DNA of 64,000 nt from CAVQBP01 sp963723205. Lineage in GTDB: Bacteria; Bacteroidota; Ignavibacteria; Ignavibacteriales; Ignavibacteriaceae. Position 1 is the first letter of the stretch, and every line of letters starts with the position of its first letter. A model generated the notes under the pieces. That model searched no databases. It was given only the letters and a program-made list of their open reading frames with translations, and was not told where the DNA came from. Positions 8,408 through 15,762 of this stretch are shown piece by piece. The stretch is from NCBI GenBank assembly GCA_963723205.1, contig CAVRQC010000037.1:1-64000 (forward strand), written 5' to 3'. Made by a program: the position numbers and the translations under genes.

Positions 8408-9808
8408 TTATTCTTTTCCTGTTAATTCTGATAAATAAATTTTTACGCAGTCCTGATAAGTCCTGTCAAACCATTCCTTGACATATAAAATTTTATATAA
8501 ATCGTTTGGCATCTTCTCACGCTTTTTTACCTTCAGTATTCCATTATTTAATTTCACTTTCCGGTACTTGGATAAGCATGTTGTTTTCAGTCCACGTAAA
8601 TCATAAATAGCATTTTTGTTTCCAAGTATCCTTGAGTTTTCCAGCCACTCGCCGAACTCTTTCGATGTAATCGCCATCATCATTAACCTGTTAACACGGG
8701 GATATTTTTTGAGAGGAGCGTTAAACCCGAACACTTCGAAAATATAATTGCTGGTAAGCCTGCGAAGCTCTGCTGCATGAAGACCTATCGTTCCAAACAC
8801 TTTCCCGTCAATAAGCATAAACAAATAAATCTCAGCCATCGTATTACCTAACCGGTGCGCAAATAAGTCCCGATAATACAGACCGACTTCTTTTTTAACC
8901 TGCTTAAAACTGATTTTGGAATCTTCTGTGATTTCATCAGCGTCAACCATAACCGGAGCTTTTAAGCCTTTCAGCTCGTTAACTTTTTTGTAAATAATTT
9001 TAACATTATCCTGGTAGCCTTCCAGGTAAGAAGTTTTGTTAACAACCCAAGACTCGTAAAGACCGCCCCCCTTTTCAACTGCGCAGACAATATCTTTTTT
9101 GTCAACGCCTTTGCTGTCATGGCTCATTAAAATTATCGGAGTGCTTATATCCCTGCTGGCTGCGTATAAACTTTCAAACTCTAACTTGTGGTCGAACTGT
9201 TTAATGCCGTTATCAAAACCTATAAACTCCTCTGCCTTATTATATAATTTTTCATAACCGCCTTTGTAAACCGGCGGATTCAGCACGATAACACCGGCAT
9301 CGTCCTTTAGCTCTTTCCATAAATCTTTTATTTCGTAATTAATTCCTTCGTAAGGTTTTTTAAGCTCGTTAAGCTGCGCTGCCATTTTTTTAACATAAGA
9401 CCCGAAGTTTCCGGCAATATCATCGTAAATAACTTCTTGATAATATTTATTAGTATCCAACTGATTTAATTTGATTAAGAGTATTAAGTCTGCGGCTTTC
9501 TCCGCTTCGGTCTCATACTGCCTGTTAAGCGTGTCTGTTATATCCTGTTTAATTGGCAGTGTGTCGAGTTTCTTGCCGCTGTAGAAATAACCTAAGACAG
9601 AGGAAAACAGCGAAATATCGGAAGTGTAAATTTGCTTAGGCTTAAACCCTGCGACTATAGCGGCTTTCGCAAGACCGAACACACCAACCGCCGGAATGGT
9701 AACTTTTTTATAACCTTGCTTTTTGAAATATTTTAAAACATCTGCTAAATATTTTCTGTGTTCTGATGCGGCGCTCCCTAAAAATATTTTATTTAATTGT
9801 ACTATCAT
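8408..9808 (-). CDS. putative adenine-specific DNA methyltransferase (antirestriction type)
   Basis: 466 residues. Supporting motifs are a glycine-containing motif I-like VTIPAVGVFGLA near residue 40, YTSDISLFSSVLGYF with a likely SAM-contacting aspartate, and VIVLNPPVYKGG near residue 175, the motif IV (N/D-PP-Y/F class) of N6-adenine methyltransferases with V in the last position. It probably modifies phage DNA against host restriction. It is the first gene after a terminator and the tRNA-like gene, so it likely opens the packaging operon; a CAAACAAACGGGCAGAG leader precedes the ATG. The specificity cannot be told. Confidence 0.62.
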   Translation of the reverse strand: MIVQLNKIFLGSAASEHRKYLADVLKYFKKQGYKKVTIPAVGVFGLAKAAIVAGFKPKQIYTSDISLFSSVLGYFYSGKKLDTLPIKQDITDTLNRQYETEAEKAADLILLIKLNQLDTNKYYQEVIYDDIAGNFGSYVKKMAAQLNELKKPYEGINYEIKDLWKELKDDAGVIVLNPPVYKGGYEKLYNKAEEFIGFDNGIKQFDHKLEFESLYAASRDISTPIILMSHDSKGVDKKDIVCAVEKGGGLYESWVVNKTSYLEGYQDNVKIIYKKVNELKGLKAPVMVDADEITEDSKISFKQVKKEVGLYYRDLFAHRLGNTMAEIYLFMLIDGKVFGTIGLHAAELRRLTSNYIFEVFGFNAPLKKYPRVNRLMMMAITSKEFGEWLENSRILGNKNAIYDLRGLKTTCLSKYRKVKLNNGILKVKKREKMPNDLYKILYVKEWFDRTYQDCVKIYLSELTGKE

Positions 9809-9832
9809 GCTCTGCCCGTTTGTTTGTAAACT

Positions 9833-9866
9833 AAAAAGCGGCTTGCGCTGCTAACACAAAGCCGCT
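9833..9866 (-). terminator. intrinsic terminator after the tRNA-like gene
   Basis: On the minus strand AGCGGCTT, a 14-base loop and AAGCCGCT form an 8-bp stem followed by TTTT. It lies between the tRNA-like gene and the methyltransferase start, so it would end the tRNA-containing transcript. Confidence 0.65.
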
Positions 9867-9885
9867 ATGCTCATTAAATAATTTG

Positions 9886-9964
9886 CTGCGGGGGTAGGGT
9901 TCGAACCGTTTGAAACATTTCCTGGCTGAGAAACCAAGCGTCCTGCCAATTAGACGACCCCGCA
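9886..9964 (-). tRNA. phage tRNA-Glu-like gene (anticodon CTC), degenerate T arm
   Basis: The minus strand folds as TGCGGGG/CCCCGCA (7-bp acceptor), U8, a D arm GTCT...GGAC typical of tRNA-Glu, and an anticodon stem CTTGG/CCAGG with an eight-base loop TTTCTCAG. With A as base 37 the anticodon is CTC (Glu). The T arm has the conserved TTCGAAC loop but its stem pairs at only two of five positions, and the 3' end is followed by GCAA rather than CCA. It is either a decaying phage tRNA, a tRNA mimic, or a tRNA with an unusual variable region. Confidence 0.55.
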
Positions 9965-10068
9965 GGGTTAAATTTTATCTTAAAACCATGTTAACAGCTT
10001 CAAATTTCATTCGTTGTAAAATTAAAAATATTTCTTGGTCTTGTAATCCTATAAATGAATAGGAGTTC

Positions 10069-10102
10069 AAAAAAAATCCCCAAGCAGCATAACTACTTAG
10101 GG
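10069..10102 (-). terminator. strong intrinsic terminator
   Basis: On the minus strand CCCTAAGTAG, loop TTATG and CTGCTTGGGG form a 10-bp stem with two G-U pairs, followed by A and eight T residues. It terminates leftward transcription coming from the DUF488 operon and the structured element upstream, and so separates that block from the tRNA-like gene. Confidence 0.85.
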
Positions 10103-10146
10103 ACTTTATTATGGGGATGGGTTCAGAGAGAGAAAATTATAAAAAA

Positions 10147-10225
10147 GAGAGGCCGGAAATCAGAGGAGTTTTGGCAGTAATTCAATCCCAGAAATCCAAT
10201 AGGATTGAAAGCCACCCGACCTCTC
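10147..10225 (-). ncRNA. candidate structured RNA in phage intergenic region
   Basis: In a 660-base stretch without protein genes, the minus strand folds into a closed element. The outer stem is GAGAGGTCGG with CCGGCCTCTC (one mismatch). Inside it, GGATTGAA pairs with TTCAATCC around a 13-base loop, extended by GGTGG/CTGCC-type pairing. The 3' outer arm is followed by TTTTTTATAATTTT, so it could itself act as a terminator; a second, stronger terminator follows 45 bases on. It may be a small RNA, a 3' UTR element or a cis-regulator. I do not recognise a known family. Confidence 0.45.
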
Positions 10226-10357
10226 AAATATAATAATAGGCAAAAGAAGATTGATTAACTTTGAATACTTGCCCCTGAAAACCCTCTTTGCAATGTATAT
10301 TAATTATATATTTTTTGCAAGAGTATCTATGAAATTTTTTTTCTGATTTTTACTTTC

Positions 10358-10693
10358 TCAACTTTTCACTCCAAAATTTATCCAGCCATATTTTAACGCC
10401 ATATCGAAATAGCCTTTTGCAAAATCTGTCACAAGCCTGTTAACATGTTTAAACTCGTAATCACCGCAAGATGGAACAAAGCCTTCGTACGGCGCGAAGA
10501 ACATTTCAGTTTCTTCTGTGCTGAATCCATCGTACCTGCCGTTTGGAAATATAAAGCTGTAACCGGTTCTATCGTCGTTACGGTCTATACCCATCGGCTG
10601 CCTTTCATACACTTCATAACAAACTCCAATAGTACCGCCAGGATTTCCGAGACAAGGTGTAACTAACATTTTTTGAGTTCCTATTTTAATCAT
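10358..10693 (-). CDS. hypothetical phage protein
   Basis: 111 residues, no recognised family. The sequence is rich in aromatic residues and glycine (YGWINFGVKS at the end, GRYDGFSTEETEMFFAPYEGFVPSCGDYEF in the middle), suggesting a small soluble alpha/beta fold. Its ATG lies inside the previous gene's last codons (GATGATTAA), and a GGAGGGCGAAG ribosome site precedes it. Last gene before the structured RNA and terminators. Likely an accessory protein of the middle operon. Confidence 0.6.
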   Translation of the reverse strand: MIKIGTQKMLVTPCLGNPGGTIGVCYEVYERQPMGIDRNDDRTGYSFIFPNGRYDGFSTEETEMFFAPYEGFVPSCGDYEFKHVNRLVTDFAKGYFDMALKYGWINFGVKS

Positions 10694-10853
10694 CTTCGCC
10701 CTCCCTTCTCCGCAACAGCTCGTATGTTATCATGTTTAACATTCTTAAATCGTTTTTACCGAAACATTGGTACTCGTCGATGTTCTCGACCAAGACCTCA
10801 CGCTCGTTTAACAGTTCTTCTGTCGACCAGGTTCTCAAATCATCAAGACTCAT
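10686..10853 (-). CDS. short phage protein of unknown function
   Basis: A 55-residue reading frame (MSLDDLRTWSTEELLNEREV...) filling the gap between the DUF488 gene and the 111-residue gene. The ATG overlaps the upstream TGA (ATGA) and the stop overlaps the next gene's start, which is the coupling pattern of this operon. The product is charged and helical, ending RRREGEDD. No family recognised. Confidence 0.55.
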   Translation of the reverse strand: MSLDDLRTWSTEELLNEREVLVENIDEYQCFGKNDLRMLNMITYELLRRREGEDD

Positions 10854-11281
10854 TCCTCACCGTCCTCTCCGAACATGTCTAACTGCTCAGGCGTCGGATC
10901 TGGTTCTGGTTCAAAGCCGTATTCGTGAACTTTTATACCTGTGTTCTTTTCAATCCATTCTGCGACTGCTGTTCTGTGACAATAGTCTCCAGGCTTTTCG
11001 AAACATAATAAAGCAACGTCTTTGCCTTCTGAAATTTTTTCAAGGTTCTCAATGAATTGATACACGTTAACCTTGCTTAAAATTTCCTGATACATCGGGT
11101 CAAATTTTTCTCTCGGCATCCTTAACATGTTGCCGTAAGGCGCAAGTCTTTTATCTGAAATAACTCCTTTAACGTATCTGGGGGGATACCGTGAAATACC
11201 CACCGGAAATATGTCGTTCTCTCTAAGTTTCTTAAGATTTCCCCAATAACTCGTATAAATTTTAATTTTTAATTCTTTCAT
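10850..11281 (-). CDS. DUF488-family protein
   Basis: A 143-residue protein with the DUF488 pattern: an N-terminal strand IKIYTSYWGNL, ISRYPPRYV near residue 30, and the signature ALLCFEKPGDYCHRTAVAEWIE near residue 95. The biochemical activity of the family is not established; the conserved CxxxxxxCHR suggests a metal-binding or nucleophilic site. Phage copies usually sit among small accessory genes, as here. It overlaps both neighbours by four bases, so it belongs to a tightly coupled operon. Confidence 0.8.
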   Translation of the reverse strand: MKELKIKIYTSYWGNLKKLRENDIFPVGISRYPPRYVKGVISDKRLAPYGNMLRMPREKFDPMYQEILSKVNVYQFIENLEKISEGKDVALLCFEKPGDYCHRTAVAEWIEKNTGIKVHEYGFEPEPDPTPEQLDMFGEDGEE

Positions 11282-11463
11282 GCTGATACCTCTCTCTCCA
11301 TGTCTTTGAGTGATTCAATACTGTTTTTAACCTGAACAAGCGCTGTATTGGTAAGAAGATATGTGAAGGGACTCTCGTCCCTTTTCACACCGTTCATTCG
11401 GAAGTATTTAGATAAGTATTTAAGCTCATCGACTGCTGCTTCGTATAATTCTTTGTAATTCAT
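11278..11463 (-). CDS. small phage protein of unknown function
   Basis: 61 residues, helical (MNYKELYEAAVDELKYLSKYFRMNG...IESLKDMEREVSA). It overlaps the DUF488 gene by four bases (ATGA) and begins one base after the stop of the gene upstream. No recognisable family, no membrane segment. Its preservation in a coupled operon argues that it is translated. Confidence 0.55.
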   Translation of the reverse strand: MNYKELYEAAVDELKYLSKYFRMNGVKRDESPFTYLLTNTALVQVKNSIESLKDMEREVSA

Positions 11464-11464
11464 G

Positions 11465-11680
11465 TTAACTCCCCTCGTTCATTCTGATAAACTCTTTGAC
11501 TGCGTCCAGGTTCTCAAGTATCGCTCTCGCCTTAGAGACACCGAACGAAAACGGAAACGAACCATCTTCGGTCATTGGTAAATAAAGAATTGGATTGCCT
11601 TTGTAGCTGTCTACGGTCGGCTCTTTTACGACTGGATAACCTTTGGGATTTTTTTCAGTGATGCCCTGGATAAGTGACAT
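11465..11680 (-). CDS. small phage protein, first gene of the middle operon
   Basis: 71 residues (MSLIQGITEKNPKGYPVVKEPTVDSY...). No family recognised; the central part looks like a small beta-rich domain and the end (FSFGVSKARAILENLDAVKEFIRMNEG) is helical. It has a good ribosome site (AAAGGAGCAAAAAATG) and lies about 50 bases downstream of a consensus promoter that carries a palindromic operator. It is therefore the leader gene of the DUF488 operon. Confidence 0.6.
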   Translation of the reverse strand: MSLIQGITEKNPKGYPVVKEPTVDSYKGNPILYLPMTEDGSFPFSFGVSKARAILENLDAVKEFIRMNEGS

Positions 11681-11728
11681 TTTTTGCTCCTTTGTTTTTT
11701 TATTTAGTTTGTTTGTTTGTTGAATGTA

Positions 11729-11759
11729 AATATAATATTACCTTGACAAGTTGTCAAGG
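11729..11759 (-). promoter_or_regulatory. sigma70-type promoter with palindromic operator
   Basis: On the minus strand TTGACA is followed after exactly 17 bases by TATATT, a near-consensus promoter. The -35 box lies inside a perfect 19-bp palindrome, CCTTGACAAGTTGTCAAGG, so a dimeric phage regulator probably controls it. It faces the small-gene and DUF488 operon. Confidence 0.7.
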
Positions 11760-11794
11760 ATAAAACATTTTATTCGTTATTTTTTTTAGGAATT

Positions 11795-11830
11795 GCCTGC
11801 GCTATTTTTATACCGCAGGCTTTTATTTTA
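11795..11830 (+). terminator. hairpin with T-rich tail, plus-strand orientation
   Basis: GCCTGCG and CGCAGGC form a 7-bp stem around a 12-base loop, followed by TTTTATTTTA on the plus strand. All neighbouring genes run on the minus strand, so it would stop antisense transcription, or act as a bidirectional barrier between the HTH gene and the next promoter. Confidence 0.5.
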
Positions 11831-11868
11831 TAGGAGACATATATAGGAGGTATATAGTAGAAAAACCT

Positions 11869-12162
11869 TTACTGCTGAGTATCTAAAAAAGGACTTGTCT
11901 TAAAATTTCCTATCTTATAAGTAATCCGCTGTATATTCTTAACAGTCATAAAATATTTCTCAGCGAGCATTTCATGTGCCTGCAGCTTCGGTAAACCTTC
12001 TTGTTCAGTCAATCTCTGGTATTCTCTGCGTATTCGGTAATCCCTGATAACATAATCGTCAACCAATCCATGCTCGGCTAAGAAAGTCAAAAAGTCTTCA
12101 CTAAATTTGTCTGCTGTTAATCGCTCGTTTGCTTCGCTCAACTTCTCTCCTGATGTTATCAT
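11869..12162 (-). CDS. putative helix-turn-helix phage regulator
   Basis: 97 residues. The segment EYQRLTEQEGLPKLQAHEMLAEKYFMTVKNIQRITYKIGN (about 48-87) reads like a Mor/sigma-region-4 type helix-turn-helix: one helix, LAEKYFMTVKNIQRI as turn and recognition helix. It lies just upstream of the promoter that drives the middle genes and at the end of the replication block. That is where phages keep their middle or late transcription activators (inference). A hairpin follows its stop. Family assignment is tentative. Confidence 0.5.
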   Translation of the reverse strand: MITSGEKLSEANERLTADKFSEDFLTFLAEHGLVDDYVIRDYRIRREYQRLTEQEGLPKLQAHEMLAEKYFMTVKNIQRITYKIGNFKTSPFLDTQQ

Positions 12163-12232
12163 ACTATCTGTAACTTAAGCTACAAATTGCGGAAGCTTAA
12201 TTCCACCTATAAAATGTTAGGACTAAAAGATT

Positions 12233-12580
12233 CTACATAAAATCGAACTCAAAGCTTCCTGTATAAACATCGGCTTCCTCAAACAGCGTTTTAGTGTCCT
12301 GATGATTAGCGCGCAGTTTTATATTTTCGGTCTTATTATTTTTTCTTGCTTCAACCTGGTTTCTGATTTTATTAAATACCTGTTTGCTCGCTTCGCTCCC
12401 GTGATTTTTACCTGTTAACTTGTGAACCTTTGGAATATATAAATACTTCGGTCTGGTCTCCTGTCCTATTGCGTTATCCGTATAATCATAAAACGGATGA
12501 AACAGTTCATCAGGCACTTTTCTGTCTGGGTCGTCCATCAGCTTCCTGCCCGTTGTATTTGTTATAACTCGTCTGTCCAT
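12233..12580 (-). CDS. hypothetical phage protein
   Basis: 115 residues, basic and acidic in patches (KLMDDPDRKVPDELFHPFYDYTDNA ... ARKNNKTENIKLRAN), no recognised family. The ATG has a good ribosome site, CAGGAG seven bases upstream. This start makes it overlap the NinG-like gene by 71 bases, which is unusual but supported by the ribosome site. A later start would remove conserved-looking sequence. Possibly a recombination or nuclease accessory from its position. Confidence 0.5.
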   Translation of the reverse strand: MDRRVITNTTGRKLMDDPDRKVPDELFHPFYDYTDNAIGQETRPKYLYIPKVHKLTGKNHGSEASKQVFNKIRNQVEARKNNKTENIKLRANHQDTKTLFEEADVYTGSFEFDFM

Positions 12581-13130
12581 TTTTTAACTCCTGTAATATT
12601 TTTGTTAATTCTTCGTACCACTCCTGCAGCGTTTTCTTCTGCTCCGGCGGATTGTATTTTAATTTTAATAATTTATTCCAGCGCTCCATACCTACCCTGC
12701 TTAAAATCATTCTGTGATATTTAAGTGATGTCGGCGGGTCGCTTGCATGTACTCCGTGCAAGTGCTCTGAAAAGGCGGTGAGACAAATACCATTCTCAAG
12801 ATTAAATCTTAACCAGTAATTTCTTTTTCCTGCAATATGGTGAGACTGCAAACCAACCGGCTTACCGGTCTTCGATGAAATTTGAGCCGGTGTGCCGGAC
12901 AGCTCGGACTTATAACCGGCTTTGATTTTTATTATCTCAGACCAAACAGCCTCAACCTGTTTCGCTGTTAACTTTTTAACCTTCGTTTTGTTATTTTTTT
13001 TCGACTTAATTTTCTGCTCCAAAGATTTCTCTCTGCGTTTTTTCAGACTCTCAAGGTATTTTTCTTCCCTCATAATGTCACACTTTCTCGGAATGTGCGG
13101 AAATAAGTTTTTCTTAGGTATCTTCACCAT
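12510..13130 (-). CDS. NinG/HNH-like phage nuclease
   Basis: 206 residues with a basic, lysine-rich N-terminal half, then SHHIAGKRNYWLRFNLENGICLTAFSEHLHG at about 118-148. This resembles the lambda NinG (Rap) HNH core, where H-H, LRF, N and a late HLHG line up. The zinc-binding cysteines that usually precede this core are missing; SGTPAQISSKTGKP stands there instead. NinG proteins cut branched recombination intermediates. The position right after DnaB matches lambdoid ninR placement. Start overlaps the dnaB stop by one base. Confidence 0.62.
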   Translation of the reverse strand: MVKIPKKNLFPHIPRKCDIMREEKYLESLKKRREKSLEQKIKSKKNNKTKVKKLTAKQVEAVWSEIIKIKAGYKSELSGTPAQISSKTGKPVGLQSHHIAGKRNYWLRFNLENGICLTAFSEHLHGVHASDPPTSLKYHRMILSRVGMERWNKLLKLKYNPPEQKKTLQEWYEELTKILQELKNGQTSYNKYNGQEADGRPRQKSA

Positions 13131-14518
13131 TAAATCACGTCCTCTGTTTGTGCATATTCTCTATCAATTTCGTAAGGATTAACATCATAGTGCGCAAGGT
13201 TCTCGAAGCGAGTATATTCTTTCATGTATGCCAGCTGGACTTCTCCCGTGCCGCCGTTCCGATGTTTTCCGATAATTACCTCTGCAACACCTTCCAGGTT
13301 ATTCCCTTCTGCATCGTATGTAATTCCGTAAAACTCGGGCCGGTGTAAAAACAAGACAACGTCACTATCCTGTTCCAGAGAACCCGACTCTCTTAAGTCT
13401 GATAACTGCGGTTTTTTATCGTTTCTCATTTCAACTGCTCTGTTAAGCTGTGCTAAGGCGATAATCGGAATGTTAAGCTCTTTTGCCAAAGCCTTTAAAG
13501 AACTGGATATATGAGAAACTTCACGCTCCCTGTTTTCTCCTCTATGTGCGCTTCTCATTAGCTGTATGTAGTCAATGATAATCATCCCGATATTATGCTC
13601 TGTCTTTAACCTGCGGGCTTTTGCCCGAATTTCCAGGACTGTTTGAGCCGGTGTGTCGTCCACAAAAATTTCAGCCTGTGATATTTTAGCTGCTCCGTGC
13701 ATCAAACGTGAACCGTCTTCCTTTGGAAGCTTGCCGGTTCTTACAAGCTGCGCTGAAACTCTCGCCTCTGCGCAAATCATTCTCATAGTTAACTGAAGGG
13801 TTGACATTTCAAGGCTGAACACTCCGACCGGAATATTAAAATCTATTGCTGCATTTCGAGCTAGCGTCAAGGCGAAAGCAGTCTTACCGATACTCGGCCT
13901 TGCTGCCAATATGATAAAATCAGTTTTTTGAAGGCCGCCTAAAATATTATCCAGTTCATAAAAACCTGTCGGCACTGCAAACTTTTTGTCTTTTTTAGAG
14001 TGAATGGTCTCGATATAATCCAGTGCGTCCTTAACAGCTTTGTCCATTCCGGTAAAAGATTTCTTAAGATGAGTTTCTGTTATATCAAATATTTTTTGCT
14101 CTGCCGTATCCAGGATATCAAAAGCGTCCTGCTTTCCTTCGTAAGCGCTCTCTGCTATCTCAATGGAGTTGTCTATCAACTGCCTTAAGATTTCTTTCTC
14201 AAGCAGTATCTTTGCATGATACTCGATGTTAGCAGCGCTCGAAATGTTTTGAGATAATTGACTTAAGTATAAAGCTCCGCCTATGTCCTCTAACTGTTCT
14301 CTCTTTTTAATTTCATCATACATTGTCACGGTGTCAACCGGCTCACCTTCGTTAAAAAGGCGAACCATAGATCTGAAAATAATCTGATGCTTATTATCAG
14401 AGAAACTTCCTGCAGTAAGTAACTCAATAGCTTTCGGGACGGCTTCACTGTCAATCATCATAGCGCCGAGAACCGATGCCTCGATTTCCGGCGCTTCCGG
14501 TTTCCGTCTCTGCTTCAT
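13130..14518 (-). CDS. dnaB: replicative DNA helicase DnaB
   Basis: A 462-residue hexameric 5'-3' helicase that unwinds the replication fork and recruits primase. The N-terminal helical domain (10-120) begins with PEIEASVLGAMMID. The RecA-like motor has Walker A ARPSIGKTA (about 206-214), FSLEMS, and Walker B MIIIDYIQLM (about 315). The arginine-finger and C-terminal pattern GSLEQDSDVVLFLHRP and IGKHRNGGTGEV are present. Length is normal for the full family. The phage thus brings its own helicase, to be loaded at the origin in the initiator gene upstream. Confidence 0.95.
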   Translation of the reverse strand: MKQRRKPEAPEIEASVLGAMMIDSEAVPKAIELLTAGSFSDNKHQIIFRSMVRLFNEGEPVDTVTMYDEIKKREQLEDIGGALYLSQLSQNISSAANIEYHAKILLEKEILRQLIDNSIEIAESAYEGKQDAFDILDTAEQKIFDITETHLKKSFTGMDKAVKDALDYIETIHSKKDKKFAVPTGFYELDNILGGLQKTDFIILAARPSIGKTAFALTLARNAAIDFNIPVGVFSLEMSTLQLTMRMICAEARVSAQLVRTGKLPKEDGSRLMHGAAKISQAEIFVDDTPAQTVLEIRAKARRLKTEHNIGMIIIDYIQLMRSAHRGENREREVSHISSSLKALAKELNIPIIALAQLNRAVEMRNDKKPQLSDLRESGSLEQDSDVVLFLHRPEFYGITYDAEGNNLEGVAEVIIGKHRNGGTGEVQLAYMKEYTRFENLAHYDVNPYEIDREYAQTEDVI

Positions 14519-14520
14519 TT

Positions 14521-15198
14521 TTAATATTCCTTCCCGTGTTTGTGCTGACGCATAGCATTGTATTTCATTTTTAGGTTGATATAAACACCAAGCGGTATAT
14601 TTTGTAAGCCTGAAATACTGAAAATATCGCCGAATGCCCTCGTGAAGTTTTGCTGCAGTTCGATAAATAAATTGGACTGATGTATTTTGGCAACGTCTTT
14701 TGTCAGGATAAATAAGCGCTCGGATACCTTTAACTCCCTGTAAAGGCTTCTGTTAGCCTGAAACTTTCTGCCTGTTAAAATGTATATTTTTTTGTATGCT
14801 GCTAAATCAGCAAGCCGGATAAAAATATCAGCAAGCTCGTCCTCGTAAGAGTTTTTGATATATGATTCAAATATCCCCGGAAACCTTTTATCCATTAATT
14901 GCATTTCCATATCTCTGAATGTTTGCAGCATAGCATGATTATTACACCTGTCGGCTTCCATAGCTTCTCCGATTTCAGAAATAATAAGCATTAGTTTTTC
15001 CATCATGGAGAACCGGCCTTCATAAAATCCTTTTTCGACTGCGTTCCTGTGACACCGTAATATCAGCTCATTAAAAGTATTAGCTCTATTCTCGCCGAAA
15101 ATTTCCTGCGGTGACTTATCTTCATAGGCTGCGGTAAGCTCTTTTCCTTCAAGCCCAGTCTTATGTTCTGCCGTGTTTAATGTTATTTTATTGCTCAT
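14521..15198 (-). CDS. MazG-like nucleotide pyrophosphohydrolase
   Basis: 225 residues. An all-alpha NTP pyrophosphatase core is suggested by LIISEIGEAMEADR (ExxE metal site) at about 68-82, followed by EDELADIFIRLADLAAYK (ExxD site) at about 115-132, with an insertion of about 30 residues between them. The C-terminal part is unassigned. Such phage enzymes hydrolyse non-canonical or regulatory nucleotides. It sits two bases upstream of dnaB, in the replication operon, and overlaps the preceding small gene by four bases. A GGAGTCAAACGAACA leader precedes the ATG. Confidence 0.68.
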   Translation of the reverse strand: MSNKITLNTAEHKTGLEGKELTAAYEDKSPQEIFGENRANTFNELILRCHRNAVEKGFYEGRFSMMEKLMLIISEIGEAMEADRCNNHAMLQTFRDMEMQLMDKRFPGIFESYIKNSYEDELADIFIRLADLAAYKKIYILTGRKFQANRSLYRELKVSERLFILTKDVAKIHQSNLFIELQQNFTRAFGDIFSISGLQNIPLGVYINLKMKYNAMRQHKHGKEY

Positions 15199-15386
15199 TG
15201 TTCGTTTGACTCCTTTATGATTTTAAGTATTTCTTCGTCTTTCTTTTTTGCAAGCTCGGTCTTGATAACTTCCCAAGCGTTTAGCATGATTTTAATAGCA
15301 GTGGGCGTTTTATCGGGGAACGCTTTTTCAAGCGCTCCCTGAATAGCTCCCACTTTAGTTTTTATAACCCGCCGCATAGTAACCAT
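15195..15386 (-). CDS. small phage protein of unknown function
   Basis: 63 residues, basic then acidic (MVTMRRVIKTKVGAIQGALEKAFPDKTPTAIKIMLNAWEVIKTELAKKKDEEILKI...), probably helical. It overlaps both neighbours (four bases with the MazG-like gene, 25 bases with the gene upstream). A GTG or later ATG (codon 4) start is possible. No family recognised. Confidence 0.5.
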   Translation of the reverse strand: MVTMRRVIKTKVGAIQGALEKAFPDKTPTAIKIMLNAWEVIKTELAKKKDEEILKIIKESNEQ

Positions 15387-15748
15387 TCTTCAACATAGTT
15401 CTTAATATCTTCCCACTTTTCAGCGTCAGCGTTTTCGATAGCAGGGTGTTTATTAATTATCCTGTAAGCTTTTAACAGCAGGTCTCCTGTCTCATCTTCA
15501 TGAACCGAATCCCTGATTTTCTGCTCTTTCCAGGTCTTAAGGAATCTCAGTTCCGTCAAGGTTCTGTTCAATGAATGTAAAGCCCTTTGTCTCCATTCGT
15601 GGTAAGAGTACGGCCTTAACCTCCTGCCGAGTTTATCGGTTCGGTTCTTACACGATAAGTCTAAAGTGATTGTATCGTAAATCTGTATCAAGCCTTCTAT
15701 TCTTTTATCAGCTTCATCGAGTGATTCGGGGGTCTTGAATGTAAGCAT
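15362..15748 (-). CDS. hypothetical phage protein
   Basis: 128 residues, helical, with LDEADKRIEGLIQIYDTITLDLSCKNRTDKLGRRLRPYSYHEWRQRALHSLNRTLTELRFLK. This pattern of a small alpha-helical protein with an arginine-rich middle occurs next to ssb in many phages, but I cannot name a family. Ribosome site AAAAGGAGTTGACTT precedes the ATG. It lies between ssb and the MazG-like gene in the replication operon. Confidence 0.55.
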   Translation of the reverse strand: MLTFKTPESLDEADKRIEGLIQIYDTITLDLSCKNRTDKLGRRLRPYSYHEWRQRALHSLNRTLTELRFLKTWKEQKIRDSVHEDETGDLLLKAYRIINKHPAIENADAEKWEDIKNYVEEWLLCGGL

Positions 15749-15762
15749 TAAGTCAACTCCTT

